Origin: Granulicella sp. S190
Lineage (GTDB): Bacteria > Acidobacteriota > Terriglobia > Terriglobales > Acidobacteriaceae
Assembly (NCBI RefSeq): GCF_009766095.1
Contig: NZ_LMUD01000023.1
Span: 350,909-403,418 of the forward strand
Length of the DNA stretch: 52,510 nucleotides
Direction of reading: 5' to 3'
The position numbers and the translations under genes were made by a program. This document shows positions 16,915-25,857 of this stretch, in pieces (within the stretch, counting starts at the first letter, position 1; each line of letters begins with the position of its first letter). The notes beneath the pieces are model-generated. The model was not told where the DNA came from and did no database searches. It worked only from the letters and a program-made list of their open reading frames with translations.

Positions 16915-17715
16915 CTACTGTTCCTCTGGGTTATCGCCCTCCTCCAGCAGGGAAACACTGCCGACTACGTCGTAGGTGGCGGCTTCACCGCCCGTTGGCT
17001 TAAGGGTGACCCGCATGGGCAGCCGCTGCCACTGGGCAGGCTGGCAGACGGGGATGAAGTGGTCGGTCTCCGGCCACTTCCCGATCTGTTTCTGAACCAC
17101 GGCACGGCGCGCCCCGAGTTGAGCGACTACCGCAAAGAGGCCGCCTTTGGCCGTGGTGGCGATGCCGCAGTACGCTGCATAATCGCGGTACCAAACCACA
17201 TCCGAGACTGTCGAGTCGAAGTCGGGCAAGTGCAACGCTGTAACGTGCCCCGTGACGCGATCCACCGAAAGCCACGGGCCAGGCTGCCAGATCCAATGCG
17301 GCGCAGCATCACTGGGCAGCGCGTCGTTAAGCCGAAGCGCCCGCCGGACAGTAAACGTGCGGTCGGTGACGTCGTGGATCTCGCCGGTCGTCCACTCCTT
17401 CTGGCGGTCGTCCACAAAAAGCGGACGCACCTTCAGGCTGCTGGTCTCATCTACTTTGGTCTCGGGAGTGGCGTCAGGCTGCGTATAGGGCACTTTGCGG
17501 TAGGGGCCGAGCGTAACCGTATGAACCTTCGGGGCAGCCGCCAGAAGAGCGCGCGTGAGATGAATTGGAGCGAAAGTAAGGAAAAAGACGCTAGGCAGAA
17601 GACGAATGAGGGATAGCTTGGGACGGGCCGTACGGGGAGTCAAGCTCAAGGGATAGGGCTCTCCAGAAAGGATTTTCAATTCTAGCCATGCTATCTGACG
17701 CACAGCGTTTTCCAT
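16915..17715 (-). CDS. Uncharacterised protein with N-terminal signal/anchor
   Basis: About 266 residues from ATG 17715. A hydrophobic stretch LIRLLPSVFFLTFAPIHL near residue 40 would act as signal peptide if translation starts at TTG 17649 or 17643, about nine bases after GGAGAG; that later start is plausible. The mature region is a mixed beta protein with WIWQPGPWLSVDRVTGHV, VVWYRDYAAYCGIA and GGLFAVVAQLG; this reads like a conserved acidobacterial secreted protein but no domain was recognised. It diverges from bactofilin, leaving 260 bases with no further gene between them. Confidence 0.7.
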   Translation of the reverse strand: MENAVRQIAWLELKILSGEPYPLSLTPRTARPKLSLIRLLPSVFFLTFAPIHLTRALLAAAPKVHTVTLGPYRKVPYTQPDATPETKVDETSSLKVRPLFVDDRQKEWTTGEIHDVTDRTFTVRRALRLNDALPSDAAPHWIWQPGPWLSVDRVTGHVTALHLPDFDSTVSDVVWYRDYAAYCGIATTAKGGLFAVVAQLGARRAVVQKQIGKWPETDHFIPVCQPAQWQRLPMRVTLKPTGGEAATYDVVGSVSLLEEGDNPEEQ

Positions 17716-17975
17716 GCGATACGGCGCATCAGGCTCATAACACCTCAATGGGTGGAATAAAAGGGAGAAAATCCAGAAGAAACTTCGGAGGATACGGAAA
17801 GATTGTAAGAGGTAACGGAAAAGGTACAAATGCTGTGGAATAGATTGTGAATACAGGGCAATCCGTGGGCCTTCGCAGAGTAGTATCGTGGAAAGTATGC
17901 GTGCTGCCGTCGTGGTAGCGCGTGCGACAGACCGCGGCGGATCATTTGAAGCAGTACGAAAGGATACAAACGAAA

Positions 17976-18506
17976 ATGTGGAAACCGAATCAGACTGGAA
18001 GCAACACTCCCTCGACTCCTGAACCGGTGCGTCCGTCGACTCCAGCGACGAACTTCGAGGCGAGCCCCACCCGGCCCGCGACCGTCGGCGCCGGCAATGC
18101 AGCGGCGGCTGTGCCAAGCGGCGAGCAGGCCACCATTGGCAAGTCCCTTATCGTCAAGGGTGAGCTGACAGGATCTGAGTCTCTGTATATTGACGGTAAA
18201 GTCGAAGGTGCAATCAATCTTCCCGGCAACCGTGTCACCGTGGGCCGCAACGGTCAGGTCGCAGCGAACATTGTGGCGCGTGAGATCGTCGTGCTGGGTA
18301 AGGTTCGCGGCAACTGCCAGGCGAGCGATCGTGTCGATATCCGCAGCGAAGGCTCACTCACCGGCGATGTGATCGCGGCGCGTATCTCGATTGAAGATGG
18401 TGCCTTCTTTAAGGGCGGCATCGACATTCGCAAGCCAGGCGGAACCGATCTGAAGGGTGGCACCGCTACCCACGCATCGACCGAGCCGGTTGCTGTCGAA
18501 GCATAG
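17976..18506 (+). CDS. Bactofilin (polymer-forming cytoskeletal protein)
   Basis: 176-residue bactofilin. After a disordered Pro/Thr-rich N-terminus (residues 1-50) the beta-helix core begins at ATIGKSLIVKGELTGSESLYIDG and continues through repeated six-residue turns (VEGAINLPGNRVTVGRNGQV, KVRGNCQASDRVDIRSEG) to about residue 150. Bactofilins form nucleotide-free filaments at the membrane that organise cell-wall enzymes, cell shape and stalks. The start MWKPNQTG at 17976 is preferred because AAAGGA precedes it; an upstream in-frame ATG at 17922 lacks support. A strong terminator follows the gene. Confidence 0.92.
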   Translation: MWKPNQTGSNTPSTPEPVRPSTPATNFEASPTRPATVGAGNAAAAVPSGEQATIGKSLIVKGELTGSESLYIDGKVEGAINLPGNRVTVGRNGQVAANIVAREIVVLGKVRGNCQASDRVDIRSEGSLTGDVIAARISIEDGAFFKGGIDIRKPGGTDLKGGTATHASTEPVAVEA

Positions 18507-18537
18507 CTCCTCTTCAACTCCGTTCCTTCATGAGCAA

Positions 18538-18572
18538 AACGGTCCCGGCAACTCGCGGGACCGTTCTGTTTT
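18538..18572 (+). terminator. Rho-independent terminator of bactofilin
   Basis: AACGGTCCCG (18538-18547) and CGGGACCGTT (18556-18565) form a perfect 10-bp stem with an 8-base loop, followed by CTGTTTT. Its T-rich end touches the stop codon of the convergent DUF2752 gene, so it may also act on that strand. Confidence 0.88.
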
Positions 18573-18981
18573 ATCGCGACGTAGCGAAGGGAAGATTGCG
18601 AAATACAGTAAAGAGAGTGGCTAGAACCAACGCAGAGTAGATCGCTGCGGGCGGCACTCTGGGCCAGCACAATTGGCTGCGCCTCAAAAAGCTTTGATAG
18701 ACGCATAAACCATAGACCATCGCAATCGGGAACAGGATTGTGAGGAGTGCGTTGTGGTGCATGGCTTCGATTATTTGTCCGTGTAGCAATGCCGCAAGCG
18801 CACGTGTGGCGCCACATCCTGGACACAGCAGATGAAGCGAACTATAGATGGGACAGCGCGGATAGAAGGCGCTCTGCTCTGGCGGAAATCGCAGCAGGAT
18901 GGCGGCGGCGATAGCAAAGTGAGCCAACGGCGCTGCCCCGCGTAAGATACTGGCAACGCCGTTGCGACTCACCCGAATCAT
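18571..18981 (-). CDS. DUF2752 membrane protein
   Basis: 136-residue protein with the DUF2752 signature YSSLHLLCPGCGATRALAAL (about residues 45-64), in which the CPGCG..RA block is invariant, flanked by three to four hydrophobic helices. Function is unknown; the paired Cys may bind metal or heme. It starts inside the stop codon of the GYF-domain gene (ATGA, 4-bp overlap), so the two are translationally coupled and probably work together. The pairing of DUF2752 with a GYF/TM2-type membrane protein recurs in bacteria. Confidence 0.87.
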   Translation of the reverse strand: MIRVSRNGVASILRGAAPLAHFAIAAAILLRFPPEQSAFYPRCPIYSSLHLLCPGCGATRALAALLHGQIIEAMHHNALLTILFPIAMVYGLCVYQSFLRRSQLCWPRVPPAAIYSALVLATLFTVFRNLPFATSR

Positions 18982-19658
18982 CGAGGAATGTTCTGATAGC
19001 GCAGAGTTTGTTTCATCTGATTCATCTCGTTGAGCTTGTACTGAAAGTAGATTCCGCCGAAGAAAAACGTCATGACCGGACTCAGTCGAAGTCCCAGGGG
19101 TTCCGCGCTGTTGAAGTGCCTTTCAAGCGTGTCGCGCAGCGTAAAGCGGGCGATCAGGCGGACAACCCACGACGCAATTCCAATTAGACTGCTCAGGATG
19201 CTCTGGTGATGATGTTGGTGGTGACTCATCGCGAAGATCGCTCCCCATGATCCTCCGAAGTTGAGCACGATCAACACGGTCGCAATGATGTAAAACATCA
19301 GTGCCTTGCTGGCTGGCTGCACGCGGTTAGCCCAGGAGGCGATCACCAGGTTCCAGACCATCACAAAAAGCGAACAGGTCAGGAAGCCCAGAAGCAGCTC
19401 GAGACCCCACTGCAGATTGGGTGGGTCAGGGTACGCCGTTCCCGAGGTCTGTGGATACGCGAGCGGCGCAGCAGCGTAGACCGGAGTTGCAGCAGCAGGA
19501 GTCTCGCCAAGAATCTGGCTGACGGGAAGCCACTCCGACATCTCGTCGCTCTTCGCCATATCGGTTCGCAGAACGTTTCCTGAGGCCACATAGCGTTGAA
19601 GATCTTCAAGCGTATACGGTCCATACATCTGCCCGTTACGTAAAACCTGGTAGGTCAT
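18978..19658 (-). CDS. GYF-domain membrane protein
   Basis: 226 residues. The N-terminal 55 residues are a bacterial GYF_2 domain (YQVLRNGQMYGPYTLEDLQ … SEWLPVSQIL), a fold that binds proline-rich peptides in eukaryotes. A Pro/Ala linker follows, then four hydrophobic segments between residues 85 and 175 (LLLGFLTCSLFVMVWNLVIA, ALMFYIIATVLIVL, others) and a charged tail. The start is fixed by AGGAG seven bases before ATG. Overlaps the DUF2752 gene. Role unknown, at the membrane. Confidence 0.8.
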   Translation of the reverse strand: MTYQVLRNGQMYGPYTLEDLQRYVASGNVLRTDMAKSDEMSEWLPVSQILGETPAAATPVYAAAPLAYPQTSGTAYPDPPNLQWGLELLLGFLTCSLFVMVWNLVIASWANRVQPASKALMFYIIATVLIVLNFGGSWGAIFAMSHHQHHHQSILSSLIGIASWVVRLIARFTLRDTLERHFNSAEPLGLRLSPVMTFFFGGIYFQYKLNEMNQMKQTLRYQNIPR

Positions 19659-19810
19659 GCAAAGCTCCTAAAGGTGAACGAGGGACTGCAGCGAATCTAC
19701 AGCCTCGATCAAATCACGGACTGGCGGTTCTACACAATCAGATTCGGTGGCGAACTCCCAGCTCTGCCACTTCTGCTCCTAAGTTGGATTCTGTATGAGA
19801 GTCTTACAGT

Positions 19811-20749
19811 GTGCAACGAGCTACTTTGGTCGTCAACTCGTCGGCTGGCAGACGGAGGGATCTGCCGACGATGGTCTGCGCCCTGGTGCAGAGCCTGGAG
19901 CAGAGCGGCGTGCAGGCGAGCGCGGTGTTGACGACGGCACCGGGGGAGGCTCAATCGATTGCAGCCCAGGCCGTCGCCGATGGGTCTGACGCGGTCTTTG
20001 CCTGCGGGGGAGACGGTACGATACACGAGGTCATGCAAAGCCTCGTCGGCACAGAGACTGCCTTGGGCATCGTGCCGCTCGGTACCGCAAACACCTTGGC
20101 GCGCAACCTGAAGCTGTCACTCGACCCAGTCACCGCACTCCAACAGCAACTAAGTTTTCAGCCTCATCCAATCTCTGTTGGAGAGGCACGATATGTGGCC
20201 GGTGACCTTGAAGTCACAAAGCGTTTCATCGTCATGGCGGGGGCTGGCCCTGATGGCGCGCTCGTTTATAGGCTGCTAGCGGGTAAAAGTTCGAAGCTCG
20301 GTCGAAGCATCTACTATGCGCATTCGCTGAGACTGTTTCTGACCCAGCGCTTTCCAGCCTTCCGCGTGGAGTATCGAAGGAGCGGATCGAGCGAATGGGT
20401 GGAGCAACGCACCGTCGGCGTGATGTGCTCGCGTGTCTCAAACCTCGGCGGCGTCTTCAACCGTCTGGTAAGCGGGACACACACAAGCGAGAGCGAACTT
20501 CTCCTGGTCTTTGTAAAGCCACCTGCGGCGATCGCTCTACCCGCATGGTTCGCCCTTAGTCGTGCCGCTTTGAACGAACGCAATCCCTGGCTGGAAACGG
20601 TGCGGGTCTCCGAGTTTCGCTGTAGTCCCTTGGAGCCGAATCATCGTATCCATGCAGAACTCGATGGCGAGTGGATCGGACGACTCCCCATATCGGTTCG
20701 TCTATCGCCACAGGCAGTTTCGCTGCTCATGCCGGCAAGTAAGCTGTAA
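19811..20749 (+). CDS. Diacylglycerol kinase family lipid kinase
   Basis: 312-residue member of the DagK/YegS lipid kinase family, which phosphorylates lipids such as diacylglycerol, sphingosine or related acceptors at the inner membrane. The catalytic nucleotide motif CGGDGTIHEV (residues 65-74) and an upstream NSSAGRR strand are present, together with GIVPLGTANTLARNL, another family hallmark. The second beta-sandwich domain ends with ELDGEWIGRLPISVRL. Translation starts at GTG 19811; no strong ribosome site is seen. It is convergent with the GH28 gene, 64 bases apart, and diverges from the GYF-domain gene. Confidence 0.92.
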   Translation: MQRATLVVNSSAGRRRDLPTMVCALVQSLEQSGVQASAVLTTAPGEAQSIAAQAVADGSDAVFACGGDGTIHEVMQSLVGTETALGIVPLGTANTLARNLKLSLDPVTALQQQLSFQPHPISVGEARYVAGDLEVTKRFIVMAGAGPDGALVYRLLAGKSSKLGRSIYYAHSLRLFLTQRFPAFRVEYRRSGSSEWVEQRTVGVMCSRVSNLGGVFNRLVSGTHTSESELLLVFVKPPAAIALPAWFALSRAALNERNPWLETVRVSEFRCSPLEPNHRIHAELDGEWIGRLPISVRLSPQAVSLLMPASKL

Positions 20750-20813
20750 GGAAAACCTGTCAGTCACGCAACAAAGCCTGCTTTCTCACTCTGCGCGAAC
20801 ACATCACCCGAAG

Positions 20814-22451
20814 CTACAAACTTCTGTTATCTGCGCTGTCTATCTGTATATCCTTAGCGGCTCGGCTCAGCAGAATACGAAGATCGGTAACCTTATCGAA
20901 GTAAAATGCCGGATTTGTAGCGGGAGCTGTAACGGCAATAAAATCTGCACGGCTCACGTTATCCAGAAAAAAGCTGGGGCGCGGATCAGGCTGCATGGGC
21001 CTTATCTCGACATGGCTCATCTCCAGATTGCGAAGATGTCGAAGATAAAATCCCTGCGCAGGCATGGGGCCGAACATCCCAGGATCGGGATACTTTTCTA
21101 CAAACTCTGGCGGCCGTATGACGAGCGCCTCCTGGGAGGCTCCGCCCGTGTGCTCCTGGTAGATGTTCGAGAGCTTGATGTCCTGAATGGCATGATCGGG
21201 AACGCCACTGAGAATAGAGCACAGCCTCGAGTTCGCATTCGAGCTGACCACGTTGTTGATCAGGATGCGCTGCATCTTGCCTACCTGAGTGCTCTCTTTA
21301 GGGCCGCGAAGCCGGGCACCCAGGCGAAGAAAAAAAGGTGCAGTAAAGATATCCCGCATCGTAATGTTGCTGATCGTGATGTCTTCACACAGCGCACCGT
21401 CTTCGCTCTCGAGCGCGAGTCCCTCGCAACCGTCAAACACGCAGTTCGAGATAGTGATGTTCTTGAACCCTCCATTGGACTCCGTTCCGCACTTGATCCG
21501 GCCGGTACGCGGAACGCGAGCCTCAGGGGCGAACTTCTTGAACGTGCCGTCAAGCACAGTTCCTAACTCATAGTTGCCCGTGACGTAGCAGTTCGTAATC
21601 GTTACATCTTCGGTCGTCCTGCTGTAGCCCAGGGCATAGCTGCTCTTCGGACATATTCCGTCATCCCAGGGCGAATTCACTGTGCAGTTGGAGACACGCG
21701 CATTCCTGCAGCAGTCGAGATCCATGCCATCGCGGTCGGTATCAATCTTGAGATTGTCGATCGTCAGGTTATCGACGCCGGTAAGCAACAGTCCGAAGTG
21801 CCCTCCTTTGAGAATGGAAAAGTCTCGGAAGATGACATTCCGGCAGTTCTTCAGCGCGATCGCTTTATTACCCACGCCCGGTTGTTCGGCTACGAAAACC
21901 GGGTAGTTTCCCCGCGCCTCTCGTCTGCCCCCGAAGCTGAGCCCCTTACCGTTAATAAGTCCTGGTCCGGTAATACTGACATCGTTGAGCGACTCACCCC
22001 AGATCAGCGAGTTATGCCAGTGATTGTGGCCGTAATCCTGATACGCATCCCAGGCCGTGTTAGGCTCCGCGGCATCGTAGGTGCCTCCGTTGTATCCGGT
22101 CGAAGCGCCGGGAAGGGGAGAGTCTGCCGCGAGGATCGTCGCACCCTGGCCAAGATAAAGCGCCACATGACTCTTCAACCGAATCGAAAAGCAGAGCCAG
22201 CTCCCCGCAGGAAAGAGAACAGTGCCACCGCCCGCTGCCGCCGCCGCTTCAATCGCTCTATTGACCGCTGGCGTATCCACGGTCTTGCCGTCTCCAACCG
22301 CGCCATAAGTGCGTATATCGAAGATCGCTGGAGTGCCGCCAGGGTTGTGATTTGCAGCGTAAGCGGCAGGATGCGTGGTAACCGCGGTTGCCGCCAATCC
22401 CATGCCTCCAAGCCGAAGCAGATCGCGACGAGCAGAGTTAAAAGAGTCCAT
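20814..22451 (-). CDS. Tat-exported glycoside hydrolase family 28 protein
   Basis: 545-residue right-handed beta-helix enzyme of the polygalacturonase family, likely acting on pectin-like plant polymers outside the cytoplasm. The N-terminus has a twin-arginine signal (SARRDLLRLGG then a hydrophobic stretch to AAYAA). The mature part opens with IFDIRTYGAVGDGKTVDT, the standard GH28 beginning. Active-site regions are recognisable: DTDRDGMDLD, SPWDDGICPKSS with the paired Asp, NYELGT in place of the usual HG loop, and RIKCGTES for the RIK motif. The altered HG loop puts it in a divergent branch, so substrate specificity is uncertain. ATG 22451 is chosen over 22484 because the Tat motif then lies at the start. 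Confidence 0.88.
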   Translation of the reverse strand: MDSFNSARRDLLRLGGMGLAATAVTTHPAAYAANHNPGGTPAIFDIRTYGAVGDGKTVDTPAVNRAIEAAAAAGGGTVLFPAGSWLCFSIRLKSHVALYLGQGATILAADSPLPGASTGYNGGTYDAAEPNTAWDAYQDYGHNHWHNSLIWGESLNDVSITGPGLINGKGLSFGGRREARGNYPVFVAEQPGVGNKAIALKNCRNVIFRDFSILKGGHFGLLLTGVDNLTIDNLKIDTDRDGMDLDCCRNARVSNCTVNSPWDDGICPKSSYALGYSRTTEDVTITNCYVTGNYELGTVLDGTFKKFAPEARVPRTGRIKCGTESNGGFKNITISNCVFDGCEGLALESEDGALCEDITISNITMRDIFTAPFFLRLGARLRGPKESTQVGKMQRILINNVVSSNANSRLCSILSGVPDHAIQDIKLSNIYQEHTGGASQEALVIRPPEFVEKYPDPGMFGPMPAQGFYLRHLRNLEMSHVEIRPMQPDPRPSFFLDNVSRADFIAVTAPATNPAFYFDKVTDLRILLSRAAKDIQIDSADNRSL

Positions 22452-22516
22452 TGTGGGATGATCGTAGCAGACCGACCCGGGCATGGAAAGCTGGCTTCAA
22501 CCGGAAGCTATCAACT

Positions 22517-23236
22517 CTAAAACTCGTCATTGCCTGTCGGACGAAAACGATAGCCTATCCATGGCTCCGTGACGATATAGGCAGGCTCATCCGTCAGTTC
22601 GATCTTCTTCCGTAGCTGGCCGATATTGACCCGTAGATACTCTGGCTGATCCGCATTGGTCCCCCATACCGCGTGCAGCAGCGCCCGATGGGTGAGCACC
22701 TGTCCAGGATGTTGCGCGAGGCACACAAGAAGGTCAAACTGCTTCGGCGTCAGATGCGTGTCCTGGCCGCGAACCACGACCCGATGCTGTGGGATGTCGA
22801 TATAGAAATCTCCAGCTGAAAGGATCTGCGGTGCCTCTGCCTCGCTGGCAGAGCTGCGGCGTAGTTGGGCGCGGACGCGAGCCTGCAGCTCCTGGATGCT
22901 GAATGGCTTGGTGACGTAGTCATCCGCGCCGGCATCCAACGCCTCAATCTTCATGGCCTCTTGGTTGCGGACCGACAGAACTATGATCGGAACCTCGGAT
23001 ACGGCACGAATCTCGCGGCAAAGCTCAACCCCATTCATCTCTGGCATGGCAACATCCGTAATCACGAGATCCGGCTTCCACTCATGCACCGCTTCCATTC
23101 CCTCCACTCCGTTCGCCGCCACGCGCAGGGAGTAGCCTTGCGTAGAAAGAGCCGTGCGAAGGACACGTGTGATCTGGGGTTCGTCATCAACGATGAGAAT
23201 CTTTACATGCTGTTGATCCTGCAGGTTCTGCTTCAT
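22517..23236 (-). CDS. kdpE: OmpR-family response regulator, KdpE type
   Basis: 239 residues. Receiver domain: Asp17-Asp18 acidic pair, phospho-acceptor Asp61 (ITDVAMPEMNG), Ser88 and Lys110 (DDYVTKPF) all intact. The C-terminal winged helix contains LTPKQFDLLVCLAQHPGQVLTHRALLHAVWG and ends with YIVTEPWIGYRF, the usual KdpE ending. KdpE activates the high-affinity potassium ATPase operon kdpFABC in response to low K+ or osmotic stress. The start at 23236 overlaps the stop of the kdpD sensor gene (ATGA). No kdpFABC genes lie in the window, so the target promoter is elsewhere. Confidence 0.92.
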   Translation of the reverse strand: MKQNLQDQQHVKILIVDDEPQITRVLRTALSTQGYSLRVAANGVEGMEAVHEWKPDLVITDVAMPEMNGVELCREIRAVSEVPIIVLSVRNQEAMKIEALDAGADDYVTKPFSIQELQARVRAQLRRSSASEAEAPQILSAGDFYIDIPQHRVVVRGQDTHLTPKQFDLLVCLAQHPGQVLTHRALLHAVWGTNADQPEYLRVNIGQLRKKIELTDEPAYIVTEPWIGYRFRPTGNDEF

Positions 23237-24387
23237 TCGCGCTCCGGGTGTTGCGTAACAATGTGAACGTCTACGTTGGGTGATTCCTTCAAAAAATGTT
23301 GAATCGCCCAATAATAAAGATACTTTCGAAAGCCGTGGACCGCCGTGCGTCCAAAGACGATATGCGTAATGCGTTTCTCGCGTACGAAACTGGCCGCTGC
23401 ATGTGCGACACTCTTGCCCTTGATCGTAAAAACCTGCGCATCAAGATTTTGCGCAAACTGAATGTTGGACGCAAGCGTGCTTTTTTCCTCGTCAGGCAGA
23501 TCTTCATCAGTGTCAACATGGACAACGAAGAGCTCGCCGCCTACACCCTCCGCCACACGCGCTCCACGGGCGATCAACATCTGAGACGAGCTGTTAGAGC
23601 TGATGCAGACAGCCACTCGCTCTCGCACCGCCCAATGAGCCTCAATGCGTTTCGCGTCCATGTAAGCAGTCAATGTGCGATCAACTGCTTTGGTCACGTG
23701 CTGCAACGCAAGTTCGCGCAGCGCAATCAGGTTGCCGCGACGGAAAAAATTAGCCAGGGCCTTCTCCGCGCGCGCTATCCCATAGATATCTCCACGCCGC
23801 ATCCTGGTCTGCAGCGCCTCTGGCGTTAGATCGGCCATCACGATCTCGTCTGCGCGCTGCACCAGCCAGTCGGGTACGGTCTCGCGGATGACCACCCCGG
23901 TGACACTCTGCACGGTAGGAGCAACGCTCTCAATATGCTGCACGTTCATCGTGGCGAGCACGTCAATATTGGCAGCCAGCACCTCCAGCACATCCTCATA
24001 ACGTTTGCGATGTTTGCTGCCTTCGATATTGCTGTGGGCCAGCTCGTCAATCAGAACAATCTGCGGCTTTCTAGTCAGGATGCCATCAAGGTCCATCTCC
24101 TCAAAGACGACGCCCTTGTACTCAATCCTTCTACGCGGAACCACCTCAAGTTGTTCAGCCAGCTCAGCCGTGCGCGGCCGGCCATGCGTCTCGACCACCC
24201 CAACCACGATGTCCTCGCCACGTTGATGACGACGGATCGCCTCGCTCAGCATGTTGTAGGTTTTGCCTACACCAGGCGCGTAGCCTAAAAAAAGCTTGAA
24301 GGTTCCCTGTGTCTTCTCGGGCGCAACCTTCTCCAGCCATTCTTCCGGGCTCTTGAGCGAAGGATTCGAGGTGTCGCGAGTGCCCAT
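23233..24387 (-). CDS. kdpD: KdpD N-terminal sensor module (KdpD + Usp domains), no kinase
   Basis: 384-residue protein matching only the cytoplasmic front half of KdpD. The KdpD domain holds a Walker A GYAPGVGKT (35-43) and Walker B VLIDELAHSN (Asp114-Glu115); THGRPRTAEL and the QRADEIVMADLTPEAL block are also conserved. Residues about 245-380 form a universal-stress-protein domain (VCISSNSSSQMLIARGAR … HIVFGRTAVHGFRKYL). The frame then stops: membrane, GAF and kinase domains are missing and are instead encoded by the divergent gene at 24405. It is coupled to kdpE by a 4-bp overlap. Stand-alone KdpD sensor halves are known in cyanobacteria such as Anabaena. Confidence 0.93.
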   Translation of the reverse strand: MGTRDTSNPSLKSPEEWLEKVAPEKTQGTFKLFLGYAPGVGKTYNMLSEAIRRHQRGEDIVVGVVETHGRPRTAELAEQLEVVPRRRIEYKGVVFEEMDLDGILTRKPQIVLIDELAHSNIEGSKHRKRYEDVLEVLAANIDVLATMNVQHIESVAPTVQSVTGVVIRETVPDWLVQRADEIVMADLTPEALQTRMRRGDIYGIARAEKALANFFRRGNLIALRELALQHVTKAVDRTLTAYMDAKRIEAHWAVRERVAVCISSNSSSQMLIARGARVAEGVGGELFVVHVDTDEDLPDEEKSTLASNIQFAQNLDAQVFTIKGKSVAHAAASFVREKRITHIVFGRTAVHGFRKYLYYWAIQHFLKESPNVDVHIVTQHPERE

Positions 24388-24404
24388 AAGGATAAGATAA
24401 AGCA

Positions 24405-25856
24405 GTGCAGCGAAAGCTTACACGCAGTATCGTCCGCTACAGTATCTCCACAGCGAGCGCAGCTGTCATTGTAGCTGCCTACTTTCGCTGGCTACATGTC
24501 AACGAGACCACCGTCGCCCTGACGTTCCTTGTCGGCATCCTGCTTGTCGCCGCAAACTGGGGCCTGCGGCACTCCATCTACCTGTCCATTCTGTCAGCAG
24601 CTGCTTTCAACTTCTTCTTCCTGCCCCCTGTCCTCACCTTCACCGTCGGCGACGGACGCAACTGGGTAGCTCTTCTTGCCTTTCTGGTCACCGGCATCGT
24701 CGCAAGCCAGCTGGCGGAGCGGGCTCGCCGCGAAGCGAAGATCTCTCGCCGTCGTCAGCGCGAGGCGGAACGCCTCTACGAATTTAGCCAGCAGATGCTG
24801 GTCACCGGTAACGTAATCGACCTCCTCAACGTTCTGCCGCAGATGATCGCGGCCACCTTCAACCTCGCAGGAGCGGCCGTCTATCTCCGCGAGAAAGATC
24901 GCATCTATCGCTCCAGTCCAAACTACATGGACGTAACGGCAGCCGAGCTGCGTGACGCAGCGTTTACCCGAGACCATCGCCATGACGAAGAACGCGGCGT
25001 TACCCTGGTCCCCATCCTTCTTGGAACCCGTCCCATCGGAGCCGTCGGCATCACCGGGAACGGAACCTCGCCCGAGGCGCTCGATGCCGTCTGCGGTCTG
25101 GCAGCTATCGCTATCGAGCGCGCAGGAGCCGTAGAAAATCTCACCCGTGTACAGGCCTCACGCGAAAGCGAACGTCTCCGCAATGCTCTGCTCGACTCCG
25201 TAGCGCATGAACTGCGAACTCCGCTGACCTCGATCACCGCAGCCATCACGACTCTCCGAAGCGATCCATTACTCGACGCAGAGCAGAGCGGAGAGATGAT
25301 GCAGGTGATCGAAGAGGAGGCCGCGCGACTGGATCGCCTCGTCGGCCAGGCCATGGAGATGGCGGAGCTCGACGCGAACGATATCAAGCTCGATCTGCAG
25401 CTGCACGCCATGCGCGAGGCCGTCGATCTCGCTCTCGACGAAGTACAAGGACCGCTCAAAACTCATCCCGTAGAGCTTCGCCTCCCCGACACGCTCCCTC
25501 CCGTTCATATGGACCTCGAGCGCATCGCCAAGGTCTTACAGCACCTCTTGGAAAACGCCGCGAAGTACTCCGCGGAGGGAAGTCCAATCTTCATCAGCGC
25601 CGAGGTCTCTCGCGGGCAGCTCGTAACCAGCGTCGCCGACCGCGGCGCTGGCGTCGACGACCTGGAAAAGATGATGATCTTCGATAAGTTCTACCGCGGC
25701 CAGGGCCAGCGTTACCGCGTGCAGGGAACAGGCATGGGGCTGGCCATCGCAAAAGCAATCGCCGAAGCCCACGGAGGTTCTATCGACGTCACCAGCCAGC
25801 CGTCACAGGGTTCTGTCTTTTCGTTTTACCTGCCGCTCAATCTCTCAGGCCGCTAG
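24405..25856 (+). CDS. KdpD C-terminal half: DUF4118-GAF-histidine kinase
   Basis: 483-residue membrane histidine kinase matching the rear half of KdpD. DUF4118 with membrane helices between residues 12 and 100 (TVALTFLVGILLVAANWGL, FNFFFLPPVLTF), then GAF-like residues 125-240, HisKA with His268 in VAHELRTPLTS, and HATPase_c with QHLLENAAKYS, DRGAGV and GTGMGLAIAK. It begins with GTG at 24405, 17 bases from the divergent sensor gene, so both promoters must lie inside the opposite coding regions or be shared. Its natural partners are the sensor half and KdpE on the other strand. It ends one base before the convergent efflux gene, leaving no room for a terminator. Confidence 0.92.
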   Translation: MQRKLTRSIVRYSISTASAAVIVAAYFRWLHVNETTVALTFLVGILLVAANWGLRHSIYLSILSAAAFNFFFLPPVLTFTVGDGRNWVALLAFLVTGIVASQLAERARREAKISRRRQREAERLYEFSQQMLVTGNVIDLLNVLPQMIAATFNLAGAAVYLREKDRIYRSSPNYMDVTAAELRDAAFTRDHRHDEERGVTLVPILLGTRPIGAVGITGNGTSPEALDAVCGLAAIAIERAGAVENLTRVQASRESERLRNALLDSVAHELRTPLTSITAAITTLRSDPLLDAEQSGEMMQVIEEEAARLDRLVGQAMEMAELDANDIKLDLQLHAMREAVDLALDEVQGPLKTHPVELRLPDTLPPVHMDLERIAKVLQHLLENAAKYSAEGSPIFISAEVSRGQLVTSVADRGAGVDDLEKMMIFDKFYRGQGQRYRVQGTGMGLAIAKAIAEAHGGSIDVTSQPSQGSVFSFYLPLNLSGR

Positions 25857-25857
25857 C

